NCBI RefSeq assembly: GCF_019797825.1
Contig: NZ_CP081855.1
Coordinates: 372,001 to 436,000 of the forward strand
Source: Limosilactobacillus panis
Lineage (GTDB): Bacteria > Bacillota > Bacilli > Lactobacillales > Lactobacillaceae
DNA length: 64,000 nt
Direction of reading: 5' to 3'
Position 1 is the stretch's first letter, and each line of letters begins with the position of its first letter. The translations under genes and the position numbers were made by a program. This document shows positions 30,986-40,802 of this stretch, in pieces. Below the pieces are notes generated by a model. It did not search any database and was not told the DNA's origin. It saw only the letters and a list, made by a program, of their open reading frames with translations.

Positions 30986-31798
30986 ATGGGAAAGAAGCAA
31001 CGTGATTGGCGGCAGGTGTATGATTCCCACACCCATTTGAACGATGACCCCTTTTATGACGACGTGCCGGCCTTTGAGGACCGGGCAGCACATTATGGGG
31101 TGACCCAGATGAACATCGTGGGTTCAAATGCCAAGCTGAATCAGCGAGCCCTTGATTTGGGGCGCCGCTTTAACAACCTGCACCCCATCATTGGCTGGCA
31201 CCCGGAGGATATTCGGACCTTTGATGAACTAGCCCGGCAAACTCTTCACCAGCAACTTGATGATCCGGTGGTTGTGGGGATCGGTGAAATTGGCCTGGAT
31301 TATTATAACGACGAACATTCGCCCCATGAACAACAGCAAGATATTTTTGAGCAGCAGCTTGCCTGGGCTCGGGAACGGCACTTGCCCGTTTCTATCCACT
31401 GTCGGGACGCCCTGGCTGATACCTATGCCATCCTGAAAAATGCCCATGTGGGCGATTTTGGTGGGGTGATGCACAGCTTTAACGGTACTCCCGAATGGGC
31501 GGAAAAGTTCTTGGCACTGGGGATGGCAATCTCCTTTAGCGGGGTAGCCAGCTTTGGAAACGCCAAGGATGTGCATGCCGCTGTTCAGGCGGTTCCCCTG
31601 GAACGGATGATGGTGGAAACGGATGCCCCGTATTTAACACCGGCGCCTTTTCGGGGGAAACAGAACGAACCGGCCTTTACCAAGTTCGTTGTTGATGCGG
31701 TTGCCAATCTCAAGCAGGTTTCGTTTAGCCAGGTGGCCTACCATACTTACCAGAACGCAAGGAGGCTCTTTTTAAAAAGACATTATGACGAAGATTAA
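30986..31798 (+). CDS. tatD: TatD family metal-dependent DNase/hydrolase
   Basis: 270-residue amidohydrolase-fold nuclease. Metal ligands: DSHTHLND at the N-terminus, GEIGLDYY, PVSIHCRDA, GGVMHSFNG and VETDAPYLTP. Begins 3 bp after metG with no strong ribosome binding site, so it probably relies on translational coupling. Overlaps rnmV by 14 bp. Confidence 0.93.
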   Translation: MGKKQRDWRQVYDSHTHLNDDPFYDDVPAFEDRAAHYGVTQMNIVGSNAKLNQRALDLGRRFNNLHPIIGWHPEDIRTFDELARQTLHQQLDDPVVVGIGEIGLDYYNDEHSPHEQQQDIFEQQLAWARERHLPVSIHCRDALADTYAILKNAHVGDFGGVMHSFNGTPEWAEKFLALGMAISFSGVASFGNAKDVHAAVQAVPLERMMVETDAPYLTPAPFRGKQNEPAFTKFVVDAVANLKQVSFSQVAYHTYQNARRLFLKRHYDED

Positions 31799-32351
31799 AG
31801 AAGTAATTGTCGTTGAGGGCAAGGACGATACGAAGCAGGTTCAAAAGGCAGTTGATGCTGACACCTACGAAACGAACGGTTCCGCACTGAATGCCACTGA
31901 CCTGGCCCGGCTGAAAAAACTTCAAGAAAGTCGGGGGCTGATTGTCTTTACTGATCCTGACTTTAATGGCGAGCGCCTCCGGAAGATAATCAGTGCGGCC
32001 GTACCGGGAATTAAGCACGCCTTCATCCGCCGTGATCAAGGAGTGCCCAGTGAAGCGCATGGCAGTTTAGGGATTGAACACGCTGACCCCGCAGTGATCA
32101 AAGCAGCGTTGGAGCACCTTTACACCCAGGCGCCCGCAACGAACCCGCTTTTCTCCCAGCGTGATTTACAGGCGACAGGGCTAACCGGTCAGCAAAACTC
32201 GAAGCGCCGGCGGGAACGCCTGGGTCAGATCCTAGGAATTGGCTACGGAAACGGTAAGCAACTGGTTCATCGTTTGAACATGTTCCAGGTGACCGTTGAC
32301 CAATTTACCGCCGCAGTAAAGCAAATTGACCAGGAGGAAGAAAATGAGTAG
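31785..32351 (+). CDS. rnmV: Ribonuclease M5
   Basis: 188 aa. Toprim nuclease that matures 5S rRNA. Catalytic Glu in VVEGKDD and the Asp pair in [22 protein letters not shown] follows. Overlaps both tatD and rsmA, the usual Firmicutes arrangement. Confidence 0.96.
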   Translation: MTKIKEVIVVEGKDDTKQVQKAVDADTYETNGSALNATDLARLKKLQESRGLIVFTDPDFNGERLRKIISAAVPGIKHAFIRRDQGVPSEAHGSLGIEHADPAVIKAALEHLYTQAPATNPLFSQRDLQATGLTGQQNSKRRRERLGQILGIGYGNGKQLVHRLNMFQVTVDQFTAAVKQIDQEEENE

Positions 32352-33237
32352 GACACCACAAATTGGAAGTCGTACCCGCACACGGGCCATTATGGAAAAG
32401 TACGGTATCCACACCAAGAAGAGCTTTGGTCAGAACTTCTTGACTGACCTCAACGTGTTGAAGCGGATTGTCGATGCCGGGGAGATCACCAAGGCGGATA
32501 ACGTGATTGAAATTGGCCCAGGAATTGGGGCCCTCACTGAGCAGCTAGCCCAGGCGGCCGGTGAGGTCCTAGCCTTGGAAATTGACCAGGACCTGATTCC
32601 AGTTTTAAATGAGGTTCTCAAGCCGTATTCTAATGTTAAGATCATAAATCAAGATGTTTTGGCGGCTAACTTGCCGGCACTGATTCAGGACCAGTTTAAA
32701 GACCCGACGAAGCCAATCAAGGTGGTCGCCAACCTGCCGTACTACATTACCAGCCCGATTTTAATGAACCTCCTGAAGGCCCCTGTTAAGTGGGATGCCA
32801 TTTGCGTCATGATGCAAAAGGAGGTGGCCCAACGATTGGCTGCCCAGCCGGGAACTAAGCAATATGGGACCCTAACTTTGGCGATTGAATACCAGATGAC
32901 GGCAACGATTGCCTTTAACGTTTCCCGCCATGCCTTTGTACCATCGCCCAACGTTGATTCAGCAATCGTTGTTCTTAAGCCCCGGGTTGAGCCACTGTCA
33001 GTCCAGCCCTTTGACCAGCAGAAGCTTTTTGACTTCATTCGTGGTTGCTTTGCCCACCGGCGGAAGAGCCTGTGGAATAACCTCCAATCAGTTATTAGCA
33101 AGCAAGCGGACGTCAAGGAAAAGATGCGGGCGATTCTTGATCAAGCTGGAATTTCTCCACAAATTCGGCCGGAAAGGCTGACCCTCGACCAGTTCATTGA
33201 CTTGGCCAACCTCCTCCACGCCGCGGGCCTCCTCTAA
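32344..33237 (+). CDS. rsmA: 16S rRNA (adenine1518-N6/adenine1519-N6)-dimethyltransferase
   Basis: 297 aa. SAM-dependent methylase: [10 protein letters not shown], the SAM motif [13 protein letters not shown], and the catalytic NLPYYITSP. Start 32344 with AGGAGGAAG, overlapping rnmV by 8 bp. Loss of this enzyme gives kasugamycin resistance in other bacteria. Confidence 0.97.
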   Translation: MSRTPQIGSRTRTRAIMEKYGIHTKKSFGQNFLTDLNVLKRIVDAGEITKADNVIEIGPGIGALTEQLAQAAGEVLALEIDQDLIPVLNEVLKPYSNVKIINQDVLAANLPALIQDQFKDPTKPIKVVANLPYYITSPILMNLLKAPVKWDAICVMMQKEVAQRLAAQPGTKQYGTLTLAIEYQMTATIAFNVSRHAFVPSPNVDSAIVVLKPRVEPLSVQPFDQQKLFDFIRGCFAHRRKSLWNNLQSVISKQADVKEKMRAILDQAGISPQIRPERLTLDQFIDLANLLHAAGLL

Positions 33238-33238
33238 A

Positions 33239-33267
33239 TTGACTTTTCTGTAATATAATGGTAATAT
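33239..33267 (+). promoter_or_regulatory. veg promoter
   Basis: TTGACT (33239-33244), a 17-base spacer and TAATAT (33262-33267). A TATAAT at 33254-33259 lies inside the spacer and is too close to TTGACT to be its partner. Confidence 0.6.
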
Positions 33268-33318
33268 TAATTGTTTAATAATTTAATGGTACTGTTTATT
33301 GCAGTGAGGTGAAGTGGA

Positions 33319-33552
33319 GTGCCAGAAACGATTGTGGAGATCAAAAAGGAATTAGATGATCGAATTGGCCAGCCAGTTTTAGTGAAGGCGCAGGCTGGAC
33401 GTAAACGGGTGGCAACACACCACGGGGTCTTGAGCAAGACCTATCCAGCAATTTTCATTGTTCACTTAAACGATGGTCAAGGTTCCCTTGACCGAATCTC
33501 TTACAGCTATACGGATATTTTAACGCATAACATTTCGTTAGCTTTTGAATAA
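33319..33552 (+). CDS. veg: Veg family protein
   Basis: 77 aa. Small conserved Firmicutes protein (IVEIKKELDDRIGQPV...GRKRVATHHGVLS...YTDILT). In Bacillus, Veg is linked to biofilm control; the role here is unknown. GTG start with GAGGTGAAG upstream. Conserved position between rsmA and ispE. Confidence 0.95.
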   Translation: MPETIVEIKKELDDRIGQPVLVKAQAGRKRVATHHGVLSKTYPAIFIVHLNDGQGSLDRISYSYTDILTHNISLAFE

Positions 33553-33583
33553 TAGAACCGTGAAAGTTGAACGGTTAAATACG

Positions 33584-33628
33584 CAATAGCCTCCTGTGCC
33601 CGGCATTGCCGAACACTGGAGGCTATTT
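33584..33628 (+). terminator. veg terminator
   Basis: AATAGCCTCCTGTG / CACTGGAGGCTATT then TTATATT. Confidence 0.85.
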
Positions 33629-33753
33629 ATATTCCCGTCATGCATGGGAGCATAAATGATTGATGCCTTTGGACCGGTAAGAGCTTGCCGTTTATTTCTC
33701 CCGTTAGTATAATCAAATTAAGTAGATTATATGTGGTTGGGAGGGAAGATTTC

Positions 33754-34605
33754 ATGCGTGTAACTGAGAAGGCGCCAGCAAAGTTAAACTTAAGTCTTGA
33801 TACGCCAATGCGTTACTTCGATGGGTCGCCACGCTGGGACATGGTAATGATTTCGGCCGACCTGGCTGACTATGTGACGGTTGAAACCCACCGGCGCCCA
33901 GCAACGATTAAGGTGTACACCAACAGTGGCTTCTTGCCGAACGACCAGCGGAACCTTGCTTATCAAGCGGCCCACATCCTGCGCAGCCGCTTTCACTGCA
34001 AGGAAGGGGTCACGATTAATATTAGGAAGAATATCCCGGTTGCCGCGGGCCTTGGTGGGGGGTCATCCGATGCGGCGGCAGTCTTACGTGCCCTCAATAG
34101 TATGTGGCGGTTGGGGCTTTCACAGCAGGAATTGGCGACAATTGCCCTAACGATTGATTCTGATGTTCCCTACTGTATTTATAGCCAGTTAGCCTACGTC
34201 TCTGGTCATGGTGAAAAGATTGAACTTTTACCGCCCCAGCCCCACTATTGGGTCGTGATTGCCAAACAACAGATTAGTGTCTCAACGCCCCAGATCTTAC
34301 GGCAGATCAATTACGAAAAAATTGACCACCTGAACAATGACCAGCTACTTGCTAGCTTGCGGGCCCAAGATTGGCAAACAGCAATTAAGTACATGGGCAA
34401 CGTTCTGGAACCGGTCACGATGAGCTTCTATCCAGAAATCAGACAACTTAAGGAAAAAATGGTTGAACTGGGGGCCGACGTTGCCCAGATGAGTGGTACT
34501 GGACCCACCGTGTTCGCCATCTGTCATACCGAGTCGCGGGCCAAACGGATTCAAAATAGTATCCGGGGGTTTTGCCGTGATGTTCATGTGGTGACCCTTT
34601 TATGA
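33754..34605 (+). CDS. ispE: 4-diphosphocytidyl-2-C-methyl-D-erythritol kinase
   Basis: 283-residue GHMP kinase. KAPAKLNLSLD at the N-terminus and the GHMP glycine motif PVAAGLGGGSSDAAAVLRAL near 95-114. IspE belongs to the MEP isoprenoid route, while mvaA at 13.4 kb belongs to the mevalonate route. Lactobacilli often retain ispE in this conserved locus, so its real role here may differ. Start 33754 with GGGAGGGAA. Confidence 0.94.
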   Translation: MRVTEKAPAKLNLSLDTPMRYFDGSPRWDMVMISADLADYVTVETHRRPATIKVYTNSGFLPNDQRNLAYQAAHILRSRFHCKEGVTINIRKNIPVAAGLGGGSSDAAAVLRALNSMWRLGLSQQELATIALTIDSDVPYCIYSQLAYVSGHGEKIELLPPQPHYWVVIAKQQISVSTPQILRQINYEKIDHLNNDQLLASLRAQDWQTAIKYMGNVLEPVTMSFYPEIRQLKEKMVELGADVAQMSGTGPTVFAICHTESRAKRIQNSIRGFCRDVHVVTLL

Positions 34606-34732
34606 TAATGAACAGGTCGGGAAAGGTATTTGAGTACTCCGGAATAATTAGTAGTTAGATTTGAGAACTGAAAAGAGTGTGGCTGTGACGTAAGTCCCCG
34701 ATATAGTTGAAAATGCTACAGTAGAACATACA
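34606..34732. other. Intergenic DNA after ispE
   Basis: No supported gene. Leads into a terminator hairpin and a structured repeat. Confidence 0.4.
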
Positions 34733-34780
34733 AGGGGGCTCTAGCGTTTGGAATTTTTCAAAAGCTGGAGCCTCCTTTGT
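34733..34780 (+). terminator. Terminator-like hairpin after ispE
   Basis: AGGGGGCTCTAGC...GCTGGAGCCTCCTTT, a strong stem followed by a modest T run. Confidence 0.7.
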
Positions 34781-34787
34781 GCTTTTT

Positions 34788-34899
34788 AAAGCCTTGCTTC
34801 GTTTCGGCCGGGGTGTCTCTGCAGGTTAGCTTCGCGGCGAAGGATGCTCCTAGTTCCTAGCGCCGCGGAGTTACTGACAGAGTCGTACTCTAAGGCTTT
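34788..34899. repeat. Structured intergenic repeat, copy A
   Basis: Outer arms AAAGCCTT (34788-34795) and AAGGCTTT (34892-34899). Inner arms 34822-34839 and 34861-34876 (ending CGCGGCG / starting CGCCGCGG) pair around a loop holding TGCTCCTAGTTCCTAG. The complement of the loop-plus-arm (CGCGGCGCTAGGAACTAGG) recurs in copy B at 40.9 kb, so this is a member of a dispersed hairpin repeat family. Confidence 0.65.
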
Positions 34900-34946
34900 T
34901 TGCCAGTTTCGGTTTCACTCCCAATCTTATTTTTACTTTGATGGAC

Positions 34947-35007
34947 TTGCATTGCGGGGTGATTTTCGTTAAGATAGTTTTGTTGTAAATAGTAATCGTT
35001 ACGATTT
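34947..35007 (+). promoter_or_regulatory. Zinc-transporter promoter with Zur box
   Basis: TTGCAT (34947-34952), 17 bases, TAAGAT (34970-34975). The 21-bp palindromic element at 34987-35007 (AAATAGTAATCGTTACGATTT without its last base shown as AAATAGTAATCGTTACGATT) differs from the Bacillus Zur consensus (half-site AAATCGTAAT) at only two positions and covers the expected transcription start. Zinc-loaded Zur should block transcription here. Confidence 0.8.
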
Positions 35008-35023
35008 AGGAGAGGGTTATGTA

Positions 35024-35935
35024 ATGAAGAAGTATTGGACCGGTGTTGCTGCGTTGCTGAGCATCCTCGTAATTATCCTGGTACTGTCCTGCCTGCCACT
35101 TAAGGAGGGCCCGCGAGAACAGAAACCGATTCGGGTCGTCACCAGTCTTAATTTTTATGGTGAGGTAGCCCAGCAGGTTGCCGGTAAGTATGGCCAGGTG
35201 ACCTCAGTGATCAATAACGCCTCAATTGACCCCCATGATTACCAGCCCAGTACCCAGCAGTCACAGCTGATGGTGAAGGCCAACCTGGTAATTCAAAATG
35301 GTCTTGGCTATGACCACTGGCTAACTAAGATGACCCGGGCAAGTGGCAATTCAAAATTGCGGATCATTGATGTTGGTCGCCAGGTTGCAGGAAAGCGGGC
35401 GGGGGCCAACGAGCACATCTGGTACCAGCCAACCACGATGAAGAAGTTAGCAAAGAAACTTGCCAACCAATATTCACGGATGGACCCCGACCATGCTGAT
35501 TACTATCACCATCAGGCCCGGAAGTACCTCAAGTCATTGCGCCCGCTGGATGAGGAAATCGCCCAGGTTAAACGGGGGGTTGCCCAGCAACGGTCAGTTG
35601 CCGTCAGCGAACCCGTCTTTGACTATGCTCTAGCTAACCTGGGTTACCAAGTGGTCGACAGCCACTTTGCGAAGGCAACCGAGGACGGTAATGATCCATC
35701 GCCGCAGGATGTCAAGGACCTGCAAGACGCCATCATTAACCACCGAATCGCCTTCTTTGTGGAGAATGCCCAGTCTGACGACCACGTGATCAATAATATG
35801 GTTCAGCTAGCCCACAAGCATGATGTCCCAGTCTTGAAGGTGACGGAATCAAAGCCAAATGGAAAAAGCTATCAGCAATGGATGATTGACCAATATCAGG
35901 AACTCGCCAAGATTCAGCAAAAGGAGGTACGATAA
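35024..35935 (+). CDS. Zinc ABC transporter substrate-binding lipoprotein
   Basis: 303 aa, cluster A-I solute-binding protein (ZnuA/AdcA/TroA family). N-terminal membrane anchor ending in a lipobox-like VLSC (Cys23). Metal ligand candidates His71 (DPHDYQPS), His131 (NEHIWYQP), the SEPVFDYAL block and the C-terminal Asp region. The long His-rich loop of many ZnuA proteins is absent. Assigned to zinc rather than manganese because of the Zur box upstream. One-base overlap with the ATPase gene. Confidence 0.9.
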   Translation: MKKYWTGVAALLSILVIILVLSCLPLKEGPREQKPIRVVTSLNFYGEVAQQVAGKYGQVTSVINNASIDPHDYQPSTQQSQLMVKANLVIQNGLGYDHWLTKMTRASGNSKLRIIDVGRQVAGKRAGANEHIWYQPTTMKKLAKKLANQYSRMDPDHADYYHHQARKYLKSLRPLDEEIAQVKRGVAQQRSVAVSEPVFDYALANLGYQVVDSHFAKATEDGNDPSPQDVKDLQDAIINHRIAFFVENAQSDDHVINNMVQLAHKHDVPVLKVTESKPNGKSYQQWMIDQYQELAKIQQKEVR

Positions 35936-36609
35936 TGGCAGTATTATCGGTAGATGACTTAACGGTTGCTTATGGGGACCATACCGTCTTTAGCAACCTC
36001 AGCTTCACCATCAATAGTGGGGACTTTCTTGTTGTGGTCGGTGAAAATGGGGTAGGAAAGACGACCCTTGTAAAGGCTCTCTTAGGGTTGATTAAGCCTA
36101 AAGAGGGGACGATTAACATCCCCCAAGATACCCGCATAGGCTACGTACCCCAGTTTCGGAATCTCGATGAGGAATATCCCCTGTCAATTCGCGACTTTGT
36201 GGCCCTAAACAGCCGCCAGTCGCGGTGGCCCTGGTTGACGAAGAAGGAGCGGCACCGCCTGGACCGGATTATCAGGATTACTGACCTGACTAAGATTGCG
36301 GAACGACCCCTGGGCCTCGCCTCTGGTGGGGAAAAGCAGCGGGCCTACCTTGCCCAGGCCCTGCTTACCAACCCCCACCTTCTAATTTTAGACGAGTCTA
36401 CTGCTAGTTTAGATAACGAGATGAAGTACAGTTTATTGGACCTGGTGGCACGTTTTCAAGAGGACGGCCTCAGTGTGATGTTCATTACCCATGATTGTGA
36501 CCTTGCCCAACGATACGGTACCCGCTACCTTCACATGCAGACGGATGGGTACACGACGGGATCGATTAATGAACTTGCAGTAATCGTAAAGGGGGGAGAA
36601 GAATGCTAA
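35935..36609 (+). CDS. znuC: Zinc ABC transporter ATP-binding protein
   Basis: 224 aa. Walker A GENGVGKTTL (about 39-48), signature LASGGEKQRAYLAQAL, Walker B LLILDESTASLD, H-loop FITHDCDL. Energises zinc import with the permease encoded next, which it overlaps by 7 bp. Confidence 0.93.
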   Translation: MAVLSVDDLTVAYGDHTVFSNLSFTINSGDFLVVVGENGVGKTTLVKALLGLIKPKEGTINIPQDTRIGYVPQFRNLDEEYPLSIRDFVALNSRQSRWPWLTKKERHRLDRIIRITDLTKIAERPLGLASGGEKQRAYLAQALLTNPHLLILDESTASLDNEMKYSLLDLVARFQEDGLSVMFITHDCDLAQRYGTRYLHMQTDGYTTGSINELAVIVKGGEEC

Positions 36610-37400
36610 GCCTTGCTTTTATGCGGCACGCCTTTGTCGCCAGTACCTTTATTGCAATCGTCAGCGGGGTAATTGGGGTGTTCGTGGTGGCCCGCCGACT
36701 ATCCTTTCTGACCCACACTTTGTCAGAAATTGGTTTTGCCGGTGCTTCCCTTGCGGTTTTTGCTGGCTGGGCACCCCTCGACGGAATGATCCTATTTACC
36801 ATGCTCAGCTCCGTTTTGGTGGGGCAGATGAGTATTAAAGAATCGCGGCGGGAAGCGGTCATCAGCGCGGTATCAGGTCTGTTCATCGGTCTAGGAATCC
36901 TCTTTCTCTCCCTCAGCAGCCAGACGGCCAGTTCTGCTACCAGCATCCTCTTCGGGAGCGTAGTGGGAATTAGTACCAGTGAAGTCCACCAGCTGATTAT
37001 CCTGTCGGCAGTGGTTTTGACAATTACTGTGCTGATTTACCGTCAACTGAAATTTTCCTCTTTTGATGAGGTTGGGGCGCAGGTAAGTGGGGTTAACCAG
37101 ACGGTCATTTCGGTTGCCTTTTTACTTCTCCTGGCATTGAGCGTCAGTGTGGCTGCCCAGATTGTTGGTTCACTACTAATTTTTATTCTTTTAACGATTC
37201 CCTCGGCCAGTGCTAGGTACTTTACTCATGGTGTGGCGAAGATGATGGGGCTGGCAATCCTTTTCTCACTGCTAGGAACCTGGGCCGGGCTATTATTAGG
37301 CTACTTGACCAACTGGCCGGTCAGCTTCTTCATTGCCGTGATTGAGGTCATCATTTACGTCATTGCCCTTTTATACCAGAACTTCATTGAAGCAAACTAG
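36603..37400 (+). CDS. znuB: Zinc ABC transporter permease
   Basis: 265-residue integral membrane protein of the ABC-3 family with about eight hydrophobic segments (for instance IAIVSGVIGVFVVARRL and VAFLLLLALSVSVAAQIVGSLL). Last gene of the zinc operon, followed by a terminator. The three genes lie between ispE and purR, which are often adjacent in other Firmicutes. Confidence 0.93.
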   Translation: MLSLAFMRHAFVASTFIAIVSGVIGVFVVARRLSFLTHTLSEIGFAGASLAVFAGWAPLDGMILFTMLSSVLVGQMSIKESRREAVISAVSGLFIGLGILFLSLSSQTASSATSILFGSVVGISTSEVHQLIILSAVVLTITVLIYRQLKFSSFDEVGAQVSGVNQTVISVAFLLLLALSVSVAAQIVGSLLIFILLTIPSASARYFTHGVAKMMGLAILFSLLGTWAGLLLGYLTNWPVSFFIAVIEVIIYVIALLYQNFIEAN

Positions 37401-37409
37401 AATTGGTTA

Positions 37410-37450
37410 AACCCGCGTCAGCAAAAAACTTTGCCAACGCGGGCTTTTTT
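37410..37450 (+). terminator. Zinc operon terminator
   Basis: CCCGCGTCAGCAAA / TTTGCCAACGCGGG followed by CTTTTTT. Confidence 0.9.
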
Positions 37451-37464
37451 GGAAATAATTCAGA

Positions 37465-37488
37465 AAAGCCGAACATTTTATGGTAAAA
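37465..37488 (+). promoter_or_regulatory. PurBox and extended -10 of purR
   Basis: AAAGCCGAACATT (37465-37477) matches the PurR PurBox AWWWCCGAACWWT at 12 of 13 positions. TGGTAAAAT (37480-37488) is an extended -10. Indicates PurR autoregulation; I do not see a clear second inverted box. Confidence 0.65.
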
Positions 37489-37523
37489 TTCATTATGAAT
37501 TAATCCTTTTGGAAAGGCGGACA

Positions 37524-38369
37524 ATGACGATTATGAAAGTACGAAGAAGCAACCGGCTGGTCGATATGACCCGCTACCTACTAGAACACCCCCGAACATT
37601 AGTGTCGCTTAAGCTCTTTAGTGAACGCTATGGTTCGGCAAAATCCTCAATCAGTGAGGACTTGAGTATTATCAAGCACACCTTCCAGACTTGGGGAGAA
37701 GGACGCCTGAAGACTATCCCCGGTGCTAGTGGTGGTGCTGTGTTAGCGCCCTTTTACTCCCAGGAGAACGCGGAAAAGGCAATCGCTAACCTGGTAAACG
37801 AGGTCAACGATGACTCCCGCTTTCTTCCCGGCGGCTATGTTTACCTGTCGGATCTGATTGGCCGGCCGGACATCCTCCACCAAGTGGGTCAGCTAATTGC
37901 GACTCAGTACATGGATAAGGACGTCGACGTAGTGATGACGGTGGAGACCAAAGGAATTCCGATTGCCCAGAGCGCGGCAATGTACATGAACAAGCCGTTT
38001 GTGATCGTTCGGAATAGTTCCCACATTACCGAAGGGCCGACGGTGAGTGTTAACTACGTCTCAGGATCAGTCAAGCGGATTAAGAAGATGGAACTGTCAC
38101 GGCGGACCTTGTCGGCAGGGGCCAACGTCGTCGTTGTTGATGACTTCCTGAAGGGTGGCGGAACCCTGAACGGGATGGCGTCCTTGATTAGGGAATTCGA
38201 TGCCAACCTGGTGGGGATGACCGTCTTGGCTGAAAGCAGCAATAGTGATCACCGCTTAGTTGATGATTGCACGTCATTAGTCACGGTTGATGCAGAAGAT
38301 GGCGATCAAAAGACCATCACCGCACGTCCTGGTAATTTTATGGAAAATGTCTTCGGAAAGGAAAATTAG
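37524..38369 (+). CDS. purR: Pur operon repressor
   Basis: 281 aa. N-terminal winged helix ([18 protein letters not shown]...[13 protein letters not shown]) fused to a phosphoribosyltransferase-fold domain with the PRPP motif [15 protein letters not shown] (about 200-215). Senses PRPP and represses purine genes. Start 37524 with GGAAAGG six bases upstream. Coupled to glmU, which begins one base after its stop. Confidence 0.95.
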   Translation: MTIMKVRRSNRLVDMTRYLLEHPRTLVSLKLFSERYGSAKSSISEDLSIIKHTFQTWGEGRLKTIPGASGGAVLAPFYSQENAEKAIANLVNEVNDDSRFLPGGYVYLSDLIGRPDILHQVGQLIATQYMDKDVDVVMTVETKGIPIAQSAAMYMNKPFVIVRNSSHITEGPTVSVNYVSGSVKRIKKMELSRRTLSAGANVVVVDDFLKGGGTLNGMASLIREFDANLVGMTVLAESSNSDHRLVDDCTSLVTVDAEDGDQKTITARPGNFMENVFGKEN

Positions 38370-38370
38370 A

Positions 38371-39738
38371 ATGGTAAAGAGAAATGCAGTTATTTTAGCA
38401 GCTGGTAAGGGGACCCGGATGCGTTCCAAGCTCCATAAGGTCTTACACCAAGTTTGTGGAAAGACAATGGTTAACCACGTCTTGACTCAACTGGAAAAGG
38501 CCCACATCGACACGATCGTCACGGTTGTTGGTTTCGGGGCCGACACGGTTAAGGAAGAACTGGGTCACCGGACCCGTTACGCCTTGCAACGTCAGCAACT
38601 AGGCACCGGCCACGCGGTAATGCAAGCCCGGGACCTGCTTGCTAATGAAGACGGGGAAACAATTATCGTTAGCGGTGATACCCCGCTGTTTACTGCAGAT
38701 ACCTTTGAAAAGCTATTTAAATACCACGAATCGCGACACGCGGCCGTAACGATCTTAACTTCAGTGGCCCCGGACCCAACCGGCTACGGCCGAATTGTCC
38801 GGGACAACGTCGGTATTGTTGAGCGGATCGTTGAACAAAAGGATGCCGATGTTCAAGAGCGGGCAATCAAGGAAATCAATACCGGGGTTTACTGCTTTGA
38901 CAACAAGAAGCTCTTCGAAGCCCTGACCAAAATCACGAATGATAACGCTCAGGGTGAGTACTACCTGACCGACGTGATTGGGATCTTCAAACAGGAGGGT
39001 GAAATCGTCACCGCCTACAAGATGGATAACTTTGAAGAATCAATGGGGGTTAACGACCGGATTGCTTTGGCCAAGGCCAACAAGGTAATGCGGGCGCGGA
39101 TCAACAAGCACTGGATGCAAGAAGGGGTCTCCATGATTGACCCGGCAACCACATACATCGATGCTGATGTCCAGATTGGTAACGATACTGTCCTGGAAGG
39201 AAACGTTGTTATCAAGGGCCACACCGTAATTGGCAAGGACTGCTACATCTCTGCAGGCTCACGGATTGTGGACTCGACCATCCACGATGGGGTCAAGATT
39301 ACCTCCTCAACGCTGGAAAGTGCAGAAATGCACAACGGCAGTGACATCGGTCCGAACAGCCACCTGCGTCCGGAAGCAGAGATTGGCGAAAACGTCCACA
39401 TCGGTAACTTCTGTGAAGTTAAGAAGGCCTACATCGGTGCCGGTACCAAGGTGGGCCACCTGACCTACATTGGGAACGCCACTTTGGGTAAGAATATCAA
39501 CGTCGGTTGTGGGGTCGTCTTTGTCAACTACGATGGAACCAACAAGCACCATACCAATGTTGGGGACCACGCCTTTATCGGCAGCAACAGTAACCTGGTT
39601 GCTCCCGTTAACATTGCCAAGGATTCCTTTATTGCGGCCGGTTCCACGATTACTGACAGTACGGAACAGTATGACATGGCAATTGCCCGGTCACGGCAGA
39701 CCAATAAGAAGGATTACGCTAAGAAGTTACCGTGGTAA
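38371..39738 (+). CDS. glmU: Bifunctional N-acetylglucosamine-1-phosphate uridyltransferase / glucosamine-1-phosphate acetyltransferase
   Basis: 455 aa. Makes UDP-GlcNAc for cell wall synthesis. N-terminal nucleotidyltransferase ([18 protein letters not shown]) and C-terminal left-handed beta-helix with hexapeptide repeats (about 250-440; [29 protein letters not shown]). Start at 38371 preceded by GGAAAGGAA. Confidence 0.97.
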   Translation: MVKRNAVILAAGKGTRMRSKLHKVLHQVCGKTMVNHVLTQLEKAHIDTIVTVVGFGADTVKEELGHRTRYALQRQQLGTGHAVMQARDLLANEDGETIIVSGDTPLFTADTFEKLFKYHESRHAAVTILTSVAPDPTGYGRIVRDNVGIVERIVEQKDADVQERAIKEINTGVYCFDNKKLFEALTKITNDNAQGEYYLTDVIGIFKQEGEIVTAYKMDNFEESMGVNDRIALAKANKVMRARINKHWMQEGVSMIDPATTYIDADVQIGNDTVLEGNVVIKGHTVIGKDCYISAGSRIVDSTIHDGVKITSSTLESAEMHNGSDIGPNSHLRPEAEIGENVHIGNFCEVKKAYIGAGTKVGHLTYIGNATLGKNINVGCGVVFVNYDGTNKHHTNVGDHAFIGSNSNLVAPVNIAKDSFIAAGSTITDSTEQYDMAIARSRQTNKKDYAKKLPW

Positions 39739-39750
39739 TTTCACTTTTGC

Positions 39751-39779
39751 TTGCTTTTTAATTCTGGGGTCGATATCAT
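39751..39779 (+). promoter_or_regulatory. prs promoter
   Basis: TTGCTT (39751-39756), 17-base spacer, TATCAT (39774-39779), 43 bp before the prs start. Confidence 0.6.
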
Positions 39780-39821
39780 AAGAGGTAGATAATTGACTCA
39801 CTTAAACTTCCGGAGGATCTA

Positions 39822-40802
39822 ATGACACAGTCTAATATTGATTCTAATCTCAAATTGTTTGCCTTAAACTCAAACCGACCGCTGGCTGAAAAGATTGCTA
39901 AGCACCTTGGTGTTGAGCTTGGTAAGTTATCTGTTGACCGTTTTAGTGATGGTGAAATTCAGATTAACATTGAAGAGAGTGTCCGTGGAGACAACGTTTA
40001 TGTTCTTCAATCAACCTCTGCACCAGTTAATGACAACTTGATGGAACTTTTAATTATGGTCGATGCATTACGGCGGGCCAGTGCTAAGACCATTAATGTC
40101 GTAATGCCGTACTATGGTTACGCACGGCAGGATCGGAAAGCCCGGAGCCGGGAACCAATCACCGCCAAGTTAGTTGCCAACATGTTACAAAATTCTGGTG
40201 TTGACCGGGTAATTGCATTAGACCTGCATGCTGCCCAGATTCAAGGCTTCTTTGACATCCCGGTTGACCACCTGATGGGAGCGCCACTATTGGCTGAATA
40301 CTTTATCAATGAAGGAGTTGCCGATAATGCGGTCGTCATTTCCCCAGACCACGGTGGGGTGACCCGGGCACGGGCACTGGCTGAATTTTTGAAGTCACCG
40401 ATTGCTATCATTGATAAGCGGCGGCCACGGGCTAACGTTGCCCAAGTTATGAACATCATTGGGGATGTTAAGGGTAAGACTTGTATCATGATTGATGATA
40501 TGATTGATACCGCCGGGACGATTACCCTTGGTGCTCAAGCCTTGATTGATGCGGGTGCAAAGGAAGTTTACGCTTCATGTACGCACGCTGTTCTTTCGGG
40601 GCCAGCCATCGAGCGCCTTTCAAAGTCTCCGTTGAAGGAAGTTGTTGTGACAGACTCGATTAAGTTACCGGATGAAAAGCAAATTGCGAAGATCAAGCAG
40701 GTTTCTGTGGCCCCGCTGATTGCCGCTGCAATTAAACGGATTAACGAAAACCGGCCGGTCAGCCCGTTGTTTAAGCAAGTCTTTCAAAGCGCAAAGGCAT
40801 AG
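39822..40802 (+). CDS. prs: Ribose-phosphate pyrophosphokinase
   Basis: 326 aa. Makes PRPP, the co-effector of PurR and precursor of nucleotides, His and Trp. Motifs: [44 protein letters not shown] and the PRPP loop [15 protein letters not shown] upstream of the ATG. Standard position behind glmU. Confidence 0.97.
   Translation: MTQSNIDSNLKLFALNSNRPLAEKIAKHLGVELGKLSVDRFSDGEIQINIEESVRGDNVYVLQSTSAPVNDNLMELLIMVDALRRASAKTINVVMPYYGYARQDRKARSREPITAKLVANMLQNSGVDRVIALDLHAAQIQGFFDIPVDHLMGAPLLAEYFINEGVADNAVVISPDHGGVTRARALAEFLKSPIAIIDKRRPRANVAQVMNIIGDVKGKTCIMIDDMIDTAGTITLGAQALIDAGAKEVYASCTHAVLSGPAIERLSKSPLKEVVVTDSIKLPDEKQIAKIKQVSVAPLIAAAIKRINENRPVSPLFKQVFQSAKA

Noticed and set aside
33254..33259. TATAAT as the veg -10 paired with TTGACT
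   Set aside because: The spacing is only nine bases; TAATAT at 33262 with a 17-base spacer fits better.
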